Origin: Oxytricha trifallax
Taxonomy: Eukaryota; Ciliophora; Spirotrichea; Sporadotrichida; Oxytrichidae
Length of the DNA: 64,000 nucleotides
NCBI GenBank assembly: GCA_000711775.1
Contig: ARYC01000173.1
Coordinates: 1-64,000 of the forward strand
Direction: 5' to 3'
How positions within the stretch are numbered: position 1 is the stretch's first letter; every line of letters starts with the position of its first letter. Shown here piece after piece: positions 22,495 to 34,890 of the stretch. The notes under the pieces were generated by a model, which was not told the origin of the DNA, made no database searches, and saw only the letters and a list, made by a program, of their open reading frames with translations. A program made the position numbers and the translations under genes.

Positions 22495-24110
22495 TGGGAT
22501 GCCCCCCAAATACCTGGAATTATTTTTATTCCAGATTTGGGAGAGGTTCCAGATCTGGGAAAACAATTCCAATATTGAATCTGGAACCAGAAAAGTTTTA
22601 ATTTATTTCAGATCTAAATCTGGAATATTTTCTCAGATCTGGAATCTCATTCAAATCAATTAGATTTTTTTTCTAATTAATAATTTTTAATAAAATTTAG
22701 AAATTTTTACATTTCAATTTCTAAATATTTCAAATCAATCACACTTAATATAATTTCATTATGAAATTTTATATATATATATATAATTGCCTTTCAATTG
22801 ACTTCAAAATTTTGCAAGTTCAGTTGCCATTTTAAATATAAAATAAAACATTTGAAATAATACTTAACTTTAAATTTCTTCTTTTTTTTAATAAATGAGA
22901 CATTTATTTTGAAAATCTTTAATAAATAACTTTGACTTAGTAATAGAATTAAATAAAACCCATATTATAAAGATTGTTTTAATTTTAACGGTAAATGAAA
23001 TAAAAATAAACATTTATAAATTATTAATAATATATTTTAGTGATCTAGTTAAAATTTTAATTCAATTGTTTTAATAGGAATTAATTTTTAATTTTTTTAT
23101 CTCCTATTAATACTTTTGTTATGTATTTTAATAGTTTTTATATCATGCTTAAATATGCAGAAAATATAGCAATTATTTGACTTCTTCTTTTATTTTTATG
23201 AGATTTTTTCTATAAAATTTTATATTTTTAATTTTAAAGTTTAGAGAATTTTTCCAAGAATTATTATAATAAAATAGTAAAAAATCAAAGATTTAAAAAG
23301 CGTGATTAAATTTGCTAGTTTCACTTTATTTATAATAAATTGTGTTTTAAAACTGTTATTTTAGTTTCTTTATCATTTGAGATCATATACTTGTATAAAT
23401 TTAGAATTAGCTTGCTCAAGTTCAAATTAGATAAGTATTTTATATATATATATAATTAATTGAATCATTTAAGCTATTTAACTATATTTTATAAGATTTT
23501 TAATTCATCCATTTAATAATGATTTGACTCTTTAAATTTGAAAATATTTTAATTTTTCAAGTTGTTTCAGTATATCTAAAGATAGTCCTAGTACGAAAGA
23601 TTATGTCGAAGGTTCCTATTCTAAATTAATTAGTAAAATTTATAAATTTTCTTTATTAATATTCACATTTTAATTTCATTTAATTTTCCTGAACTAATTT
23701 GATAATTAGTATGTAAATCCAAATTTAATTTTAAGACTTTTTTTAAAATGAATCGATAAATGAATTGAAAGTAATATTGAGATATTAAAGTAAAATTATT
23801 TGCTTAGTTGAAAATTTAATTTCAAAACATATGACTATAAATATAAAATAATTAAAGTTAAGAATATTAAAAAAAATAAAATATTAATTTATTAATGATT
23901 TTATCATAAAATTTAAAAGACTTTTAAGATTTGTGTTCGATATTAACCAATATCATAACTGAAATATCAGATTTAGATCTGGAACTCCAAATTTAAATCT
24001 TGAACATTTTTCTCAGATCTGGGAATACAAATTTAAAAATAGTTCCTTATCTAAAACTGAAATCGTCTACCAAATCTAAAATTAAAAAAATTTTAGATTT
24101 ATGGTGTGAT
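22495..24110. repeat. Region flanked by CCAGATCTGG-type repeats
   Basis: At 22500-22650 and 23960-24060 there are many imperfect copies of the palindrome TTCCAGATCTGGGAA and halves such as AATCTGGAACC. The two clusters are roughly inverted with respect to each other and enclose about 1.3 kb of very AT-rich DNA without genes. It may be a degenerate element with clustered internal repeats at its ends. Confidence 0.5.
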
Positions 24111-24122
24111 CCTAAAAATTCA

Positions 24123-24379
24123 TGTCAATCATGACAAGTATTCCGAAAACTTAACCTACAACAGGATACTTTACAGAAGGATAAATATACTTACTAGAAG
24201 AAAGGTTCCAGTTTCTGGTCAGTAGTTTCCGATGAGTAGATCAACAAGAACTTTAGTAAAGCCAAAGAGACTAGGTTAAGGAATCAAAGATTCTAATCAG
24301 TATATTTTACAGAAAAGTTTAGGCGACACTAAGTATCCTGTTGTAGGTTAAGTTTTCGGATTACTTGTCATGAATGACA
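24123..24379. mobile_element. 257-bp MITE
   Basis: Terminal inverted repeats of about 49 bp: TGTCAATCATGACAAGTATT / TGTCATTCATGACAAGTAAT, then CCGAAAACTTAACCTACAAC and AGGATACTT on both. The interior is unique and non-coding. TGTCA-type ends differ from the TA-bounded families elsewhere in the window. Confidence 0.85.
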
Positions 24380-25480
24380 AAATATAATTTCAATAAAATA
24401 GTAAATTCAATTAAAATTAAATTGTTAAATTATTTCTTTGCTCTAACTGTAATACTTCTAGTGTCCAGAGTATTTTTGTGGTTTGAACAGAAATTATGAA
24501 TATAATAATAATAAATATTTAATCAGAGATAGTCACATTTAAAAATAATGTAACCACCACAAAAGATATAAGCATCGGAAGTAAAAACATAAATGAAATA
24601 CTTTATTGCTTTGGTTTGAGTAACCCTTTTAGACTCATGTAATTCATTTGTTCTTTGTGATTTGCAAGAAATATTAGGTTTTATAACTAATAAGTGTGAA
24701 TAAGATAAAGTATATTTAGGACTTAAGTAATGAAAATATCTATCACATTATACAACTTAATCTTTGGAAGATATATGTTAAAATAGATAGATTTAGAATA
24801 TTGAAGACTTTATTGCAATGTTCTAATAAATATTTTATATTATAACGATTGCCAATGAGTCTACTTATTTATTTTATTAGTTAGTAGTTTTAGAAGCATC
24901 TGTATTTGTTATTTTATAATAAACCGAGTGATAGAGCTTGTTTTGTAAATTGTTGGTTATTTATCATAAAAGTTGTGTCGTAATAAATTAAGTTATTATG
25001 ATTAATTAAATAATGTCTAGTTTTAATAATTATAGATAAGCAAATGATATACCTAATTATCTTTAATAAAAACCTTTAATTTCTAATTATTAATTGTATT
25101 TCCCTATTTCCTCCTATTTTGTAGTGAAAAATTTACCATTAAGAGTAAAATCTCAATTGTAAACAGTTTGTTAATATATAATAAAGCATAGAATTTTTAT
25201 TATTCATGTTAAATTTTTAACATTTGTTTAATAGATTCATTTCTTTCTTAAAACAGTAGCATTAGATATATATATCATTTAATTATATTGAAAATTGTTT
25301 GAGATTCTTAGCTCATTTTTAATCTTAAACTCTATAATAAATTTGCTCATGCTCTTCGAATCTCACTTGCTTTCTGCTTTCAAAATTATTATAATTATAA
25401 ATAATTGTAATTTATCTAAGAAATGTCAACAATTTCGTGAAAGATCAATATAAATTTATAATTGAATTAATACTTACAAC
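24380..25480. other. AT-rich non-coding stretch
   Basis: No supported gene. A GC-richer patch at 24430-24670 has no convincing frame. Confidence 0.45.
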
Positions 25481-25481
25481 A

Positions 25482-25830
25482 TACTGAGGTGCTAAATATT
25501 CAGGTTTGTACTCTTTTGCATATCTCTGCATAATTTTTGCCACTTCACTATCAAAACCTTCACCTAAATTATAAAAATCCTTGCTTTTTTAAATATAACT
25601 CAATGATTTAATGTGTTATATTAAAAATGACAAAGTAAATATCAATAATTAAAGGGATTGGTGTGTTTTATTTTGTAATCAGCCACAGATTGGTAAATAT
25701 TTAGAGCTAAGAGCATTAAGTCTTCACTAGTTAATGATTTTAAGCATACTCTAGCAATTTTAGCTAGCTCAGCATGATTAAAAATAATATGAACAGATAA
25801 TTTTCAACTAACATTATACTCTATGTGATG
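25482..25830 (-). CDS. Two MDS blocks joined over an 80-bp IES; unidentified gene
   Basis: Upstream block (25647-25830): KLSVHIIFNHAELAKIARVC, LKSLTSEDLMLLALNIYQSV, DYKIKHTNP. Downstream block (25482-25571): GEGFDSEVAKIMQRYAKEYK, PEYLAPQYV, followed by GTAAGT, a plausible intron donor. Cutting the IES at the pointer TAATT joins them in frame as KHTNPFNLGEGFDSEV. This is good evidence for a real host gene. The helical, non-repetitive sequence matches no family I can name. Confidence 0.7.
25572..25651. other. IES, 80 bp, pointer AATTA
   Basis: AATTA occurs at 25567-25571 and 25647-25651. Removal joins two coding blocks in frame. Confidence 0.7.
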
Positions 25831-25859
25831 AATTATAGAATTTAGTAATTTTAGTAATT

Positions 25860-26120
25860 TAGTTTATAGTTAATGAATGATTTCTTAGTTGTCCCACTAC
25901 TAAGCAAGTGCTTGGTGTATGTTGTTCTAGTCAAACATTCAAGAATAATGTTTTGAATGTATTGCTTTATTGAAGCAACTTCTTCTATGTCATTAATGGT
26001 TATTAAGATTCTTTTACCAACAACCATTGCATATCGGGAGTAAGAGAATGGAAGTAAAATTAGCAAGTTTCAGAGGTAATGAAGCTTTTCATTCAAAGGT
26101 GCCACATGTCTGTGAGAGCA
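25860..26120 (-). CDS. MDS block, frame uncertain
   Basis: Two minus frames are open: ETCQFYFHSLTPDMQWLLVK, QQPLMTQKKLLQQSNTFKTL (TAA/TAG as Gln) and LILLPFSYSRYAMVVGKRIL. The first resembles host coding better. A short upstream piece reads RHVAPLNEKLHYL. Probably the same gene as 25482-25830. Confidence 0.45.
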
Positions 26121-26189
26121 TATCTAATTAATGAGTTTAAATCCAGTTAGATTTAATTTATCATTCTTACAATTTTACCTTATTAAGAC

Positions 26190-26425
26190 AAGAATTATTC
26201 AAAACTTTTGCTATAATTGATTAATGTCCTAAGTTGCGAAGAAAAAGTCCTTAACTTTACTGCATAGATAAGATAAAGTATTAACATCCTTGCTCTTCAA
26301 CAAAATTGGCATCATAATTTTCTTGAATAGGAATCACCTACTTATTCATGCATGAATGTAAACACTAAGTTTTTCATGCATTTTATTAGCCGAATCTTTG
26401 CACTAAGAATTTCAAGCTAGCGAAG
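26190..26425 (-). CDS. MDS block of the same minus-strand gene
   Basis: KIMMPILLKSKDVNTLSYLC, SKVKDFFFATQDINQLQQKF reads without TGA; an upstream frame reads VLRQLEILSAKIRLIKCMKN. Helical, Leu/Lys-rich. The junction between the two frames lies near 26320. Confidence 0.5.
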
Positions 26426-27763
26426 CACTTTTTTTTTTAGCTAAGAGAATTGGATTCAATAATGAGAGGGTAATCTGAAATAATAAAATGGAGATTTAGA
26501 TTCTTAGTTTCTGATTTTAATTAAGTAATTATAAAATATATATCTTCTAGTTGTCTGCGAGATTCAAAACTTCTTCATTTTCATTGAAAAAATATAAATT
26601 GATGTTTGCAATGCCCTAGTACTGAAAATTCAATAAGATGTGTTCTAATTGCCCAACTTCATTTTTGCAAACTATCTATTATAACTTATTTTTAGAAATT
26701 TTTCTTATTAAATATTATTTTTGATTATAAATTTTATGTTAAATTTGCAAATAAGGGTGTAGATCTACTGGAAAATATTATCCCTGAAATTGTTATCAAA
26801 TTCTTGTAAATGTTTCAGATTAGAGGAATTTATGAAAATATGTTAAACTTATTAGTCTTATAAACTGTCCCTTATAACTGAAAGAATTCTAATCTAATGG
26901 AAGATAGCATGTTCGCATAATCGTAATTTGCCAGAAGTAAAAGATTTGCTTTATGTATTTAACATAGGAATAACTAAACTATAATTTATCAAGCTACAGT
27001 TTCAAATGATGAGTAGAGTATTTCATCATAAAACTCTGAAGATAATTAGATCTGTAATGGAACAATATATATCTGAGAATGGTCATAGCCTGCTTTTTTT
27101 TATATAAAGTTCCAAATCTATAACATAAATCTTGAAATATTTGCAAGTTTGCATTCTAAATGCAAGTCTGATTGTGAAAATGAGTCTGGGTAATGAAGAA
27201 TAAATATTAAGTCTATTTCTTTCAGTTGTCATTTAACAGTACTTGTGATTGAAAGTTTTGTTGTCTTGTAGAATGAAACTCATAAGAACAGTCTATGACT
27301 AAATACTGATATTTGTAGAATGTTTGGGTTACTTAAAATATAGGAATTAATTTCAAAAACTTAATAGTCAATATGTTTTTATTAAGATAGGTCAAAAATA
27401 TTTTACATAAAATACTCCAAAGCACAGAAACTTCAGAGAAATCTCTGTTATTTTCATTCAACCTTTAAATTTATCTGACATGATTATTGGAATGTCACAA
27501 GAATTGCAAATCATAGAGCTTATAAATATGCAAAATCTCAATAATTCTCAGCTAGTCTCTATTGACTAAAAAGCGTTTTGTATAATTTATAAATTAAAAT
27601 CCTTGATACTATCAGAGATTTACGTTATTTTTTTAATAAAGTGAATTGTTTTAAATAATAAAATTAGTAATAATTAAAATGAAAATGATCAGACGCAGAA
27701 GTTCACTGTGCACTCACATTAAATGTAAATAACAAAAAACATTTCTAAATGTTTTATTTTTTA
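26426..27763. other. AT-rich non-coding stretch
   Basis: No convincing coding block or repeat found. Confidence 0.4.
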
Positions 27764-27903
27764 ATGGACCTTCTCAATGAGACCAGTGTTGACAAAACAC
27801 AAAAACTTCGCAGAGCTGCTTGAAAAACATGTTATGGTGTTTAAAAATGGAAAGATGGAAGAATTTACCAAGGAAATAACAAAGATGATGAAACGTTTTT
27901 TAG
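27764..27903 (+). CDS. Isolated plus-strand MDS block
   Basis: Reads WTFSMRPVLTKHKNFAELLE, KHVMVFKNGKMEEFTKEITK, MMKRF on the plus strand, with a charged, helical composition. The surrounding coding blocks (25482-30975) are all on the minus strand. It may be an inverted MDS of a scrambled gene, or part of a separate gene. No family recognised. Confidence 0.55.
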
Positions 27904-29039
27904 ATATACATTTTATATTACTATCATTACTAATTTATTATTTAAAACAATTCACTTTATTTGAAAAATTTCATAATTCTCTCAGCTAACTTGTTGGTAG
28001 CATGAATTTAATGCAATCTAAATAGTCTCAATGATAATAATTTTTCAAGCAATTCATTGATCTAAATCTAAGTGCAGATTTACCATGTCCTTTTTTAAAA
28101 CTTCTCTTCTTGAACGATCGACTCATTTCCAAAATCTTTATATTTTAGTCGAAGTAAGCCTTGAATCTATGAGTGATTCTAATTTAAACTAATGATATTT
28201 ATTAATGCTGATTCTTAAGATCAGATGTACCCAATATTTCTACATATCTAATTCAAGTTAACTCAATACAGTCATTTTATTTAAAGCATTTATATAATCT
28301 AAAGAAATTTAAGAACTTCTCATCGAAATTGCTTCTTTGAGCAGTCTATTCCAATTCAACAACACTGCAATAAGCTACAGCTTATTCCAAAAAATTAGAA
28401 TTTTAATGTATGTATAGATAACCATTACAGTATAAAATAAAAACAGCCAACCTTTTTTAACTAGTTTAATATTTCAAAATTAAGCATTCACATAATTTTA
28501 CCTTAAAACTCTTTATTCCTATAAAATAAGTTTTAAATTTCATAAATTGGAGCATATATTTCATTGACTTTCAACTTAAGGGAAAAATTCAAAGCTCTGT
28601 CGTTATTTAGTGCGAAATCTTATTCCTTTAAAATGTTTGGGAGTCTATTGAAGCTATTGCAAAATCATTAAAATTGAAAATTATTTATTATTGTTTAAGA
28701 ATAACTATTATCATAACAACCATAAATTTTTAAATTATAAAATAGCATAGAAAGCTTAAATCAATTGCTGTAAGTGATCCTATTCGAATAATTTGTTATG
28801 ATCATAAATAATTTGATTTTATATTTATGATAAATTATAATTATAATCATCTGAACCCCAAAAAAATCTAAAGATACCGCTATAAGCATCTCCTAGATTA
28901 GTTAAAATTTCAAGCTAAAATTTACTGGCAAAACCAAATTCTATCTGTCGTCAACAATTCCTGCCTGTGTCCAAAACTTATAACAAAATACTCGTTATGA
29001 ATAAATTCTGACATATAATAAAAAAGGGCTTGACTTACG
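27904..29039. other. AT-rich non-coding stretch
   Basis: No clear gene. A GC-richer patch near 28330-28390 might hold a small minus-strand block, but the frame is unclear. Confidence 0.4.
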
Positions 29040-29125
29040 TTGATCCCATTAGTCTTGAAATAGTTATAAATTTCGATTCCCTTCTTTGCATCGATTGTGT
29101 AGTCGCTGACGAGTGAAGCAGTTAA
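29040..29125 (-). CDS. Short MDS block ending at a GT donor
   Basis: Reads TASLVSDYTIDAKKGIEIYN, YFKTNGIN, then GTAAGTC, which looks like a spliceosomal donor. Protein-like and free of TGA. Family unknown. Confidence 0.55.
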
Positions 29126-29284
29126 TTGTCAATATCTGTAGTTATTCAATTCATTTACTTTTTAGTAAGTTTATAGATTATTCTAAGCCTATATGTAAGG
29201 TACTTTTAGCATTTTAATTTGCTATTCATTGTCCCTAAAACTTCTTTATTTAAATTCAGAATTAGAGAAAATATCATATATTTT

Positions 29285-29480
29285 AGCTCTACTAGTCTCA
29301 ATCCAGTTCCGCATAAAATTTTATAATAGAGTCAAGTATTGCTCTTCTAATTGCCTCAAATAACTCGTCACTTTTCAATCTGAACTACTCAAATGATTAG
29401 AAGTGAGGGATTCCACTACATCTGGGAGATTCTACAGCTAAAGCCTTTGCCTTATGGATAGCTACTGGAACATATAAAAT
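29285..29480 (-). CDS. MDS block of an unidentified gene
   Basis: Minus frame VAIHKAKALAVESPRCSGIP, HFQSFEQFRLKSDELFEAIR, RAILDSIIKFYAELD to a TGA. Strongly protein-like, amphipathic helices. It precedes the 29040 block in gene order. Confidence 0.6.
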
Positions 29481-29649
29481 TAAAAGTAAATAATACATAG
29501 AATTCAAAACATGTTGTTGCTCTTATTAAAAAATTTGACCTTTAGCATCTAAAACTTGCTATAATTGAATATATGTATTTTAAAAAAATCTTTAAATAAG
29601 ATTCAATCATAATATCTTTAAATTTTTAAATTTCTTCTCTATTTTAATT

Positions 29650-29890
29650 TTAATTAATCATACAACTAGTCTTGAACTGGGACTTGTTAATCTTGCTATT
29701 ATTCAATTATTTTTAGCTTGGTCAATTTCCCTCTAAAACTACAATTTGTTCTCTAATCTTTGCAACTTAAGCTTTCTCAACCTCTTCCTTAGCTTAATAG
29801 GCTGTGAGTACTGCCTTGAATTGCAGCAATTCTGAACTTAAAAAGACCATACTCATTTTCTGTAATTTGATTTGATTACTTTTAGTAGAT
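29650..29890 (-). CDS. Coiled-coil MDS block
   Basis: Reads MSMVFLSSELLQFKAVLTAY, QAKEEVEKAQVAKIREQIVV, LEGN before TGA. Heptad-like spacing of Val/Ala/Ile with Lys/Glu suggests a coiled coil. The ATG near 29865 may be internal. Confidence 0.5.
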
Positions 29891-30049
29891 TTTTTATTTC
29901 TGGCTTTGATATCAATTAGTGATTTATAAATATATAATTTACATTCAGTATTCACTTTACTTACTATATAAACTATGTATTTTAAGAGTTTTGATAAATT
30001 TATTGATCATCAATAAGTGCTACATATAAGAAAGGTAGTAAATAAGGAG

Positions 30050-30335
30050 ACTTGCTGAAAGCTTCATCTTCAATTTTCCACATACACAGCGTTAATTTTA
30101 TCCACAAGTGGCCTTGAAGCCCCAGCTGCAGCAACTCCCGCCTTTTTATTTCTTAAGATGTTTCTAAAACTGCCAAATTACTATTCATGATTTTGTGTGG
30201 TTATCCAATTGTCGGTGGTAGCTCTCAAGGAAGCTCTCTTGCCATTTAACCACTTGCAGTGTGGCAACAATTAGAAATGTCTTTGAAGGTGTAACTCTTC
30301 CCAGGCTATATTGTTTACTTTCCATAGTTCTTTCA
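30050..30335 (-). CDS. GC-richer MDS block, frame ambiguous
   Basis: Clearly GC-richer than flanks. Competing minus frames: KVNNIAWEELHLQRHFQLLP continuing NILRNKKAGVAAAGASRPLV; and PSKTFLIVATLQVVKWQESF followed, after a shift, by NSNLAVLETSQEIKRRELLQ. Coding is likely but the product cannot be settled by eye. Confidence 0.45.
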
Positions 30336-30834
30336 ATATGGATATTATATTTCAATTTATGAATTAATTAACTTTGAATTTGTTTCTTATTCAAATTGAA
30401 ATTTTTATATCTAAAATTTCAATTAAATATAAGCAATACATCTTTTTTAGCAATGAAAATATTGGAAACAAATTGTTAATGTTCAATAAATGCATTATTT
30501 TCTAATGAAAGTTAAGTATTGGGCTTTTTTGGTCCACTATCTAAAGGAAATATGAAGATCCTGAGTAAGATACCTCGCTATTTCTATTTTCATATATTCG
30601 ATTGGCAACAATAATGGATTCCAATCTATTTATTTGCTTTTTATAGGCAATTTTCTTAAAATATCAAAAGAGTGTCAAAACGTTAAAAAATTCATATTTA
30701 TTAATATGCAATTGATATCTTTCCTTGGCTTTAAGTTAGAATTCATCTTGCAATAGAGTTAATAGAAATAATTGTCAAAATTTTACGAAACTTGCATATT
30801 TTATTAGTGAAAAATCTTCTTGATTAATTGTAAA

Positions 30835-30975
30835 TTTAGAATATTCAAATTAATAGCATGACTGCCTTGCCTAATTTGTGATGATGGATGAGGCCCTCTA
30901 CCATGGATAAGATTCCTGTCTTGATAAAGCTCGAAAACTTCGATACTTTGTGCTTTACCAATTCTGACTCTGGAA
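30835..30975 (-). CDS. MDS block of an unidentified gene
   Basis: The best minus frame reads PESELVKHKVSKFSSFIKTG, ILSMVEGLIHHHKLGKAVML. Another frame (RIGKAQSIEVFELYQDRNLI) is also open. Helical composition favours the first. Confidence 0.45.
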
Positions 30976-31734
30976 TATTAAAAGATTTATAAATTCTATT
31001 AGATTTATTTTGCTTAATAATTCATATATAAATAGCAATATTAGAGTTTATGATATTCTTCGTATGTATTATTAGTTAGTTAGTTAGTTAATCACTTAGG
31101 TAAGTTCGTATATATTATTAAAAATTCTATTAATATTTCTCTTGGGACCTGTATAGCTTTTTAAGAATAAAATGCATTTTGTGATGATTAAATTAAAGTA
31201 CTTTTTTTTATTAATTAAAAATTATTGAAATATCAAGTTCAATTCATTTCTTTTTATATTAATTAAATGCTTTCTTTTATACCTCTCTCCCTTCTTCCTA
31301 CTTTATCTACTTTAGATGGAGACACAACTCTCTATTTTGATGTAATTATGCTTTATTTTATTAATAACTAAATTCTAATATAATTTGAAAATATGTTGAT
31401 AAGGACAATATGAAACATAAATTATGCATTTTTTGTGTTGGGACTGGAAGAGTTTTTAAATAGATTAGACTATTATAACCTTTATTCGTTGTCACTGTTA
31501 CAATCATCATCGTATTAAATATTTGCTTTACTTATTTTTTACTATTTTTATAATGTTTTTCCTCTTGCTTTAAAGTTTTATTATAGGAGCTTTGTTGTTG
31601 AAGTATAATTTAGCTTTTATCTAATTAATTTTTCAATTTAATAGCAACCAATAATTAGTTCATTTATGATATTGCAGAAAATGCTAAATAAATTATAATA
31701 TTATCAGGAAGTTGATCAAATTATTAGCCATACT
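30976..31734. other. AT-rich stretch with a short TTAG tandem run
   Basis: Near 31073-31090 there is a run of TTAG repeats (ATTAGTTAGTTAGTTAGTTA). A minus-strand frame from the acyltransferase tail remains open deep into this stretch, perhaps only because TGA is rare in such DNA. Confidence 0.4.
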
Positions 31735-33008
31735 ATAAATCCTCAGTGTCTATTGATGGTCTGCGCTTTCTATAAAAGTTTTTATTAGATTCATTTAAAT
31801 GTTCTTCTAGAAATTTCTACAAGATTAGTCTTCTTGGTGCTTCTTTTGATATGTCTTCCTCTTTGATTCTGTATAATATAACTAATTATTACTGAAAGAA
31901 TTATAAAGGAGAATTTGACATCATAAAATTTACTGCAAAATAATTATGTTAACTTATACTTCTGACCTGAATTTGCTGACTAAGAGTGATAATAACATCT
32001 GGATGTCTCATTTTAAGCTTAGAAATGTATTCGTAGTATAAAGCACTCAGAGGTAAATCAAATGAAATAGCCATAGCAGCACTGAAAACAAAGGATATTC
32101 CTTAGCAAGTGAAAAAGAAGAGAGTCGTATCTAATCCACAAGCTCATTGCCCTCTTTCCATATTTAATTCCCTAAACTGTATGAAAATATTTCATATACA
32201 TCAAATACGAATTAAATAATACTTGAATAGATTTTAGACACCAAAAAATGGAAGAGATAGGCTCCATAAGTCTAGAAAAAAGTACCCTGAAATTATGGGA
32301 GAGTAAGATTTTCAGAGGCATATAAGCATCAGAACCAACAATCCCTGGCAATATCATCATGGTAAATACACAAATAAAGACTAGCCTCGAAAGCTTTAAG
32401 TAAAAAAGAATTGCCTGCCATACTTATTTCGTTTCGAGCATTATTAATAAACTAAAAAATTATGGTCATCATCATGAGTACAGATCAAATTACAAATGAG
32501 GTGATGGCTCTTGATTTTGAGTATTTTAAAGCTTCCAATACTTATGTAATTCTTTGAGTCTAACACTCTTATCTTTTGAATGTAAAGTATGAACAACCAG
32601 CTAGTAATCCTATTATAAAAACTGGGAGTCTTGTGTAATGTTTCTCATAGTATATTGCAAATCATTCATCTTTGTAGGTGAAATATGAAACACTTAAATT
32701 ATTAACTATTATTACAGAGAGCTATAATAGAAGCTATCATGAATAATATTATATAGAACTATTTATAAATGACTTTATAGATAAAGAACAAAGTTCCGAA
32801 TGTGAAATAAAACTACTTTCTTAAATGATAGTACAATTTACAAAGAATTGGAATTAATAGATACAATTTTACGTTATTTGCAGATGCCAAGTCCATGGGA
32901 ATACCATGAGATTATATTATTCAAGAATTTCAAGTGCCAGAACCAATATTTGGAGCATTCAGTCATTGTATTGTACATGTAGAACATCGATCCCTCTCCT
33001 CCAAATAG
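31735..33008 (-). CDS. Acyltransferase-3 (NRF-6-like) membrane protein, C-terminal MDS blocks
   Basis: The minus strand carries, in family order: a block before the catalytic-domain helices (SMFYMYNTMTECSKYWFWHL, like the family's KYWW motif); hydrophobic helices (KLYLLIPILCKLYYHLRK, LFFIYKVIYKQFYIILFMIA); YTRLPVFIIGLLAGCSYFTF, like the family's R-x-x-Y-L-I-G-x-L-x-G; FSRLMEPISSIFW; and the last helix FVFSAAMAISFDLPLSALYY, which matches the family's final V/L-E-x-P-x-x-x-L-E pattern only loosely. A charged cytoplasmic tail (RIKEEDISKEAPRRLILQKF) follows at 31735-31880. Such proteins move acyl groups in membranes; the substrate here is unknown. Frame changes between blocks are expected from IESs, but I did not map all pointers. 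Confidence 0.7.
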
Positions 33009-33428
33009 TATTGAAGGAATACATTTGATTTGGGAAAATAAATTTAAATTAAATAAATAATAATTAAAATTCGTGGCAGTTAACTTTCTGGAAACCTAGA
33101 CAATATGGTATTGTTCGATAGGGAATTAAAAATCAACTCGACTTTACTAGTGGCGGTACCCCTCTATTGCTTCCCCAGAGCGAGATAACTCGACTTTAAT
33201 TTTGGGTGATTTGTTTAGTTGATTTTAATGTCTAAATTAAAGTCGAGTTATCTCGCTCTGGGGAAGCAATAGAGGGGTACCGCCACTAGTAAAGTCGAGT
33301 TGATTTTTAATTCCCTATCGATCAATACCATATTGTCTAGGTTTCCAGAAAGTTAACTGCCACGAATTTTATTTATTCATTTATTTAATTTTATCTTAAT
33401 TTCCCAAATCAAACATATTCCTACAATA
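33009..33428. mobile_element. Palindromic TA-bounded MITE, copy 2
   Basis: 420 bp, TA at each edge, ends TTGAAGGAATACATTTGATT and its complement. The arms are nearly perfect inverted copies. Distinctive mid-arm sequence GCTTCCCCAGAGCGAGATAA differs from the other copies yet is mirrored exactly. The loop differs from the other copies. It lies between coding blocks of the acyltransferase gene. Confidence 0.85.
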
Positions 33429-33604
33429 TTCTTAATTCTTAATAAGAATAGGTAAGACCCTAAAAAGGCAGCCACCCAGAAGAAAATATCAACGAATAGA
33501 TCAGATTATATTACAAATATGAATAAGAAATCTGACATCCATTCTTCAGCGATTTCTATATTTTAAAAGGGCCCCTTCAAAATTTAAAAATAAGTGTTGC
33601 CTAA

Positions 33605-34024
33605 TATTGTAGGAATACATTCGAAATTGGGTAATTATTTCTAATTAATTTAATAATTAATTAAAATTTTGGCAGTTAAAGTTGACCAATTTAAACTATC
33701 GTGGGCTCATTCTATACAGAATTCAAAATTATCTGGACTTTACTTTTACCGGTACTATTTTATCGCATCTCTGGGGTGAGATAACTAGACTCTAATTAAG
33801 TTCATCTTAATTCATTAAATTATACCCCTCACATTAAAGTCTTTTAATCTTGCTCCAGGGATGCGATAAAATAGTACCACCAATATTAAAGTCTAGATAA
33901 TTATAAATTCTCTATCAAATGAGCCCCAAATTGTTTAAATTGGCCAACTTTAACTACAAAGATTTATATTAATTATTAATTTAATTATAAATAATTTCCC
34001 AATTTCGAATGAATTCCTGCAATA
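33605..34024. mobile_element. Palindromic TA-bounded MITE, copy 3
   Basis: 420 bp, TA at each edge, ends TTGTAGGAATACATTCGAAA. The loop (CATTAAATTATACCCCTCAC) matches the copy at 9594 in orientation. The arms show more mismatches than in the other copies, so it looks oldest. Within the same acyltransferase intervening region as copy 2. Confidence 0.85.
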
Positions 34025-34744
34025 TTACAGCACATGTAACTATCGCTCTCACTCAATTAAGAATTTTTAAAACCATTTCGTCTTTATTAGATCTTTTGGT
34101 TAACAGAGTCCTTAGACTATGTTGAAAAAAACTGCAATTTGAAAATATTCAAAATCGGACAAAATGTAATTTAATAATCAAGAATCTTAATTAAATATTA
34201 TTTCTAAAAATATTTAATATACAAGCAAACTAAAAATTTAATTTTTTAGACTTAGCTCTTATATAATATAAACTATGCTTTTAATTAAAATCATCTTCTT
34301 TTTATTTATTTTCAGTAATAATTTATTTTTATGTATATAATCCAATAATAATGCTTATCTTTATTACAATTATTTTTTGTAGGTTGATATTTAATTTAAA
34401 ATATTATAAATTGTTAAATTTAAGTTGGAAAAATGTTTAATAAAAAAGTTTGTTCATAAATAATTTTTTTATTTTTATATATGAAATGTAAAATACGAGC
34501 ACAAATATTTTTAATTATTAATGAAACATAAGTAAAATAATTTCTTTTTTTATTATTTACTCATTCTTTAGCAATTGTATGTAATTTTACACAATATCTT
34601 AATTTTTCTAAGTCTTCATTTTCTTTTGCGGTCAGATGTAGATTCATATTAATTGTTAGTTTTATCTCTATTGCTCTTCACTTTTATATAATCAAAACTG
34701 AATATAACTTTGCTTTTCTATGATAAAATTTTGTGATTCATCAT
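34025..34744. other. AT-rich probable IES
   Basis: No gene or repeat recognised. Confidence 0.45.
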
Positions 34745-34890
34745 TATGTGAGGAACTACTGCTGTTTAAGTTATTTTAAGCTTTTTAGGCAAGTTTCTGT
34801 CTTCTTTCTATTTATTTTCTGTCTGTAAGCCTCTTTGATCTCCAACTCATGAAGCTTGCTACAAATACTCCTAGTCTTAATAATAAAATC
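34745..34890 (-). CDS. Acyltransferase gene, cytoplasmic-loop MDS block
   Basis: Reads SICSKLHELEIKEAYRQKIN, RKKTETCLKSLKQLKQQQFL before TGA. Position and basic, helical nature fit the loop between the first two membrane helices of NRF-type acyltransferases. Assignment is by order, not by a motif. Confidence 0.5.

Noticed and set aside
31073-31090. TTAG tandem run as a possible telomere or CRISPR-like repeat
   Set aside because: Only about five short units, no spacers, and not the G4T4 telomere type of this group.
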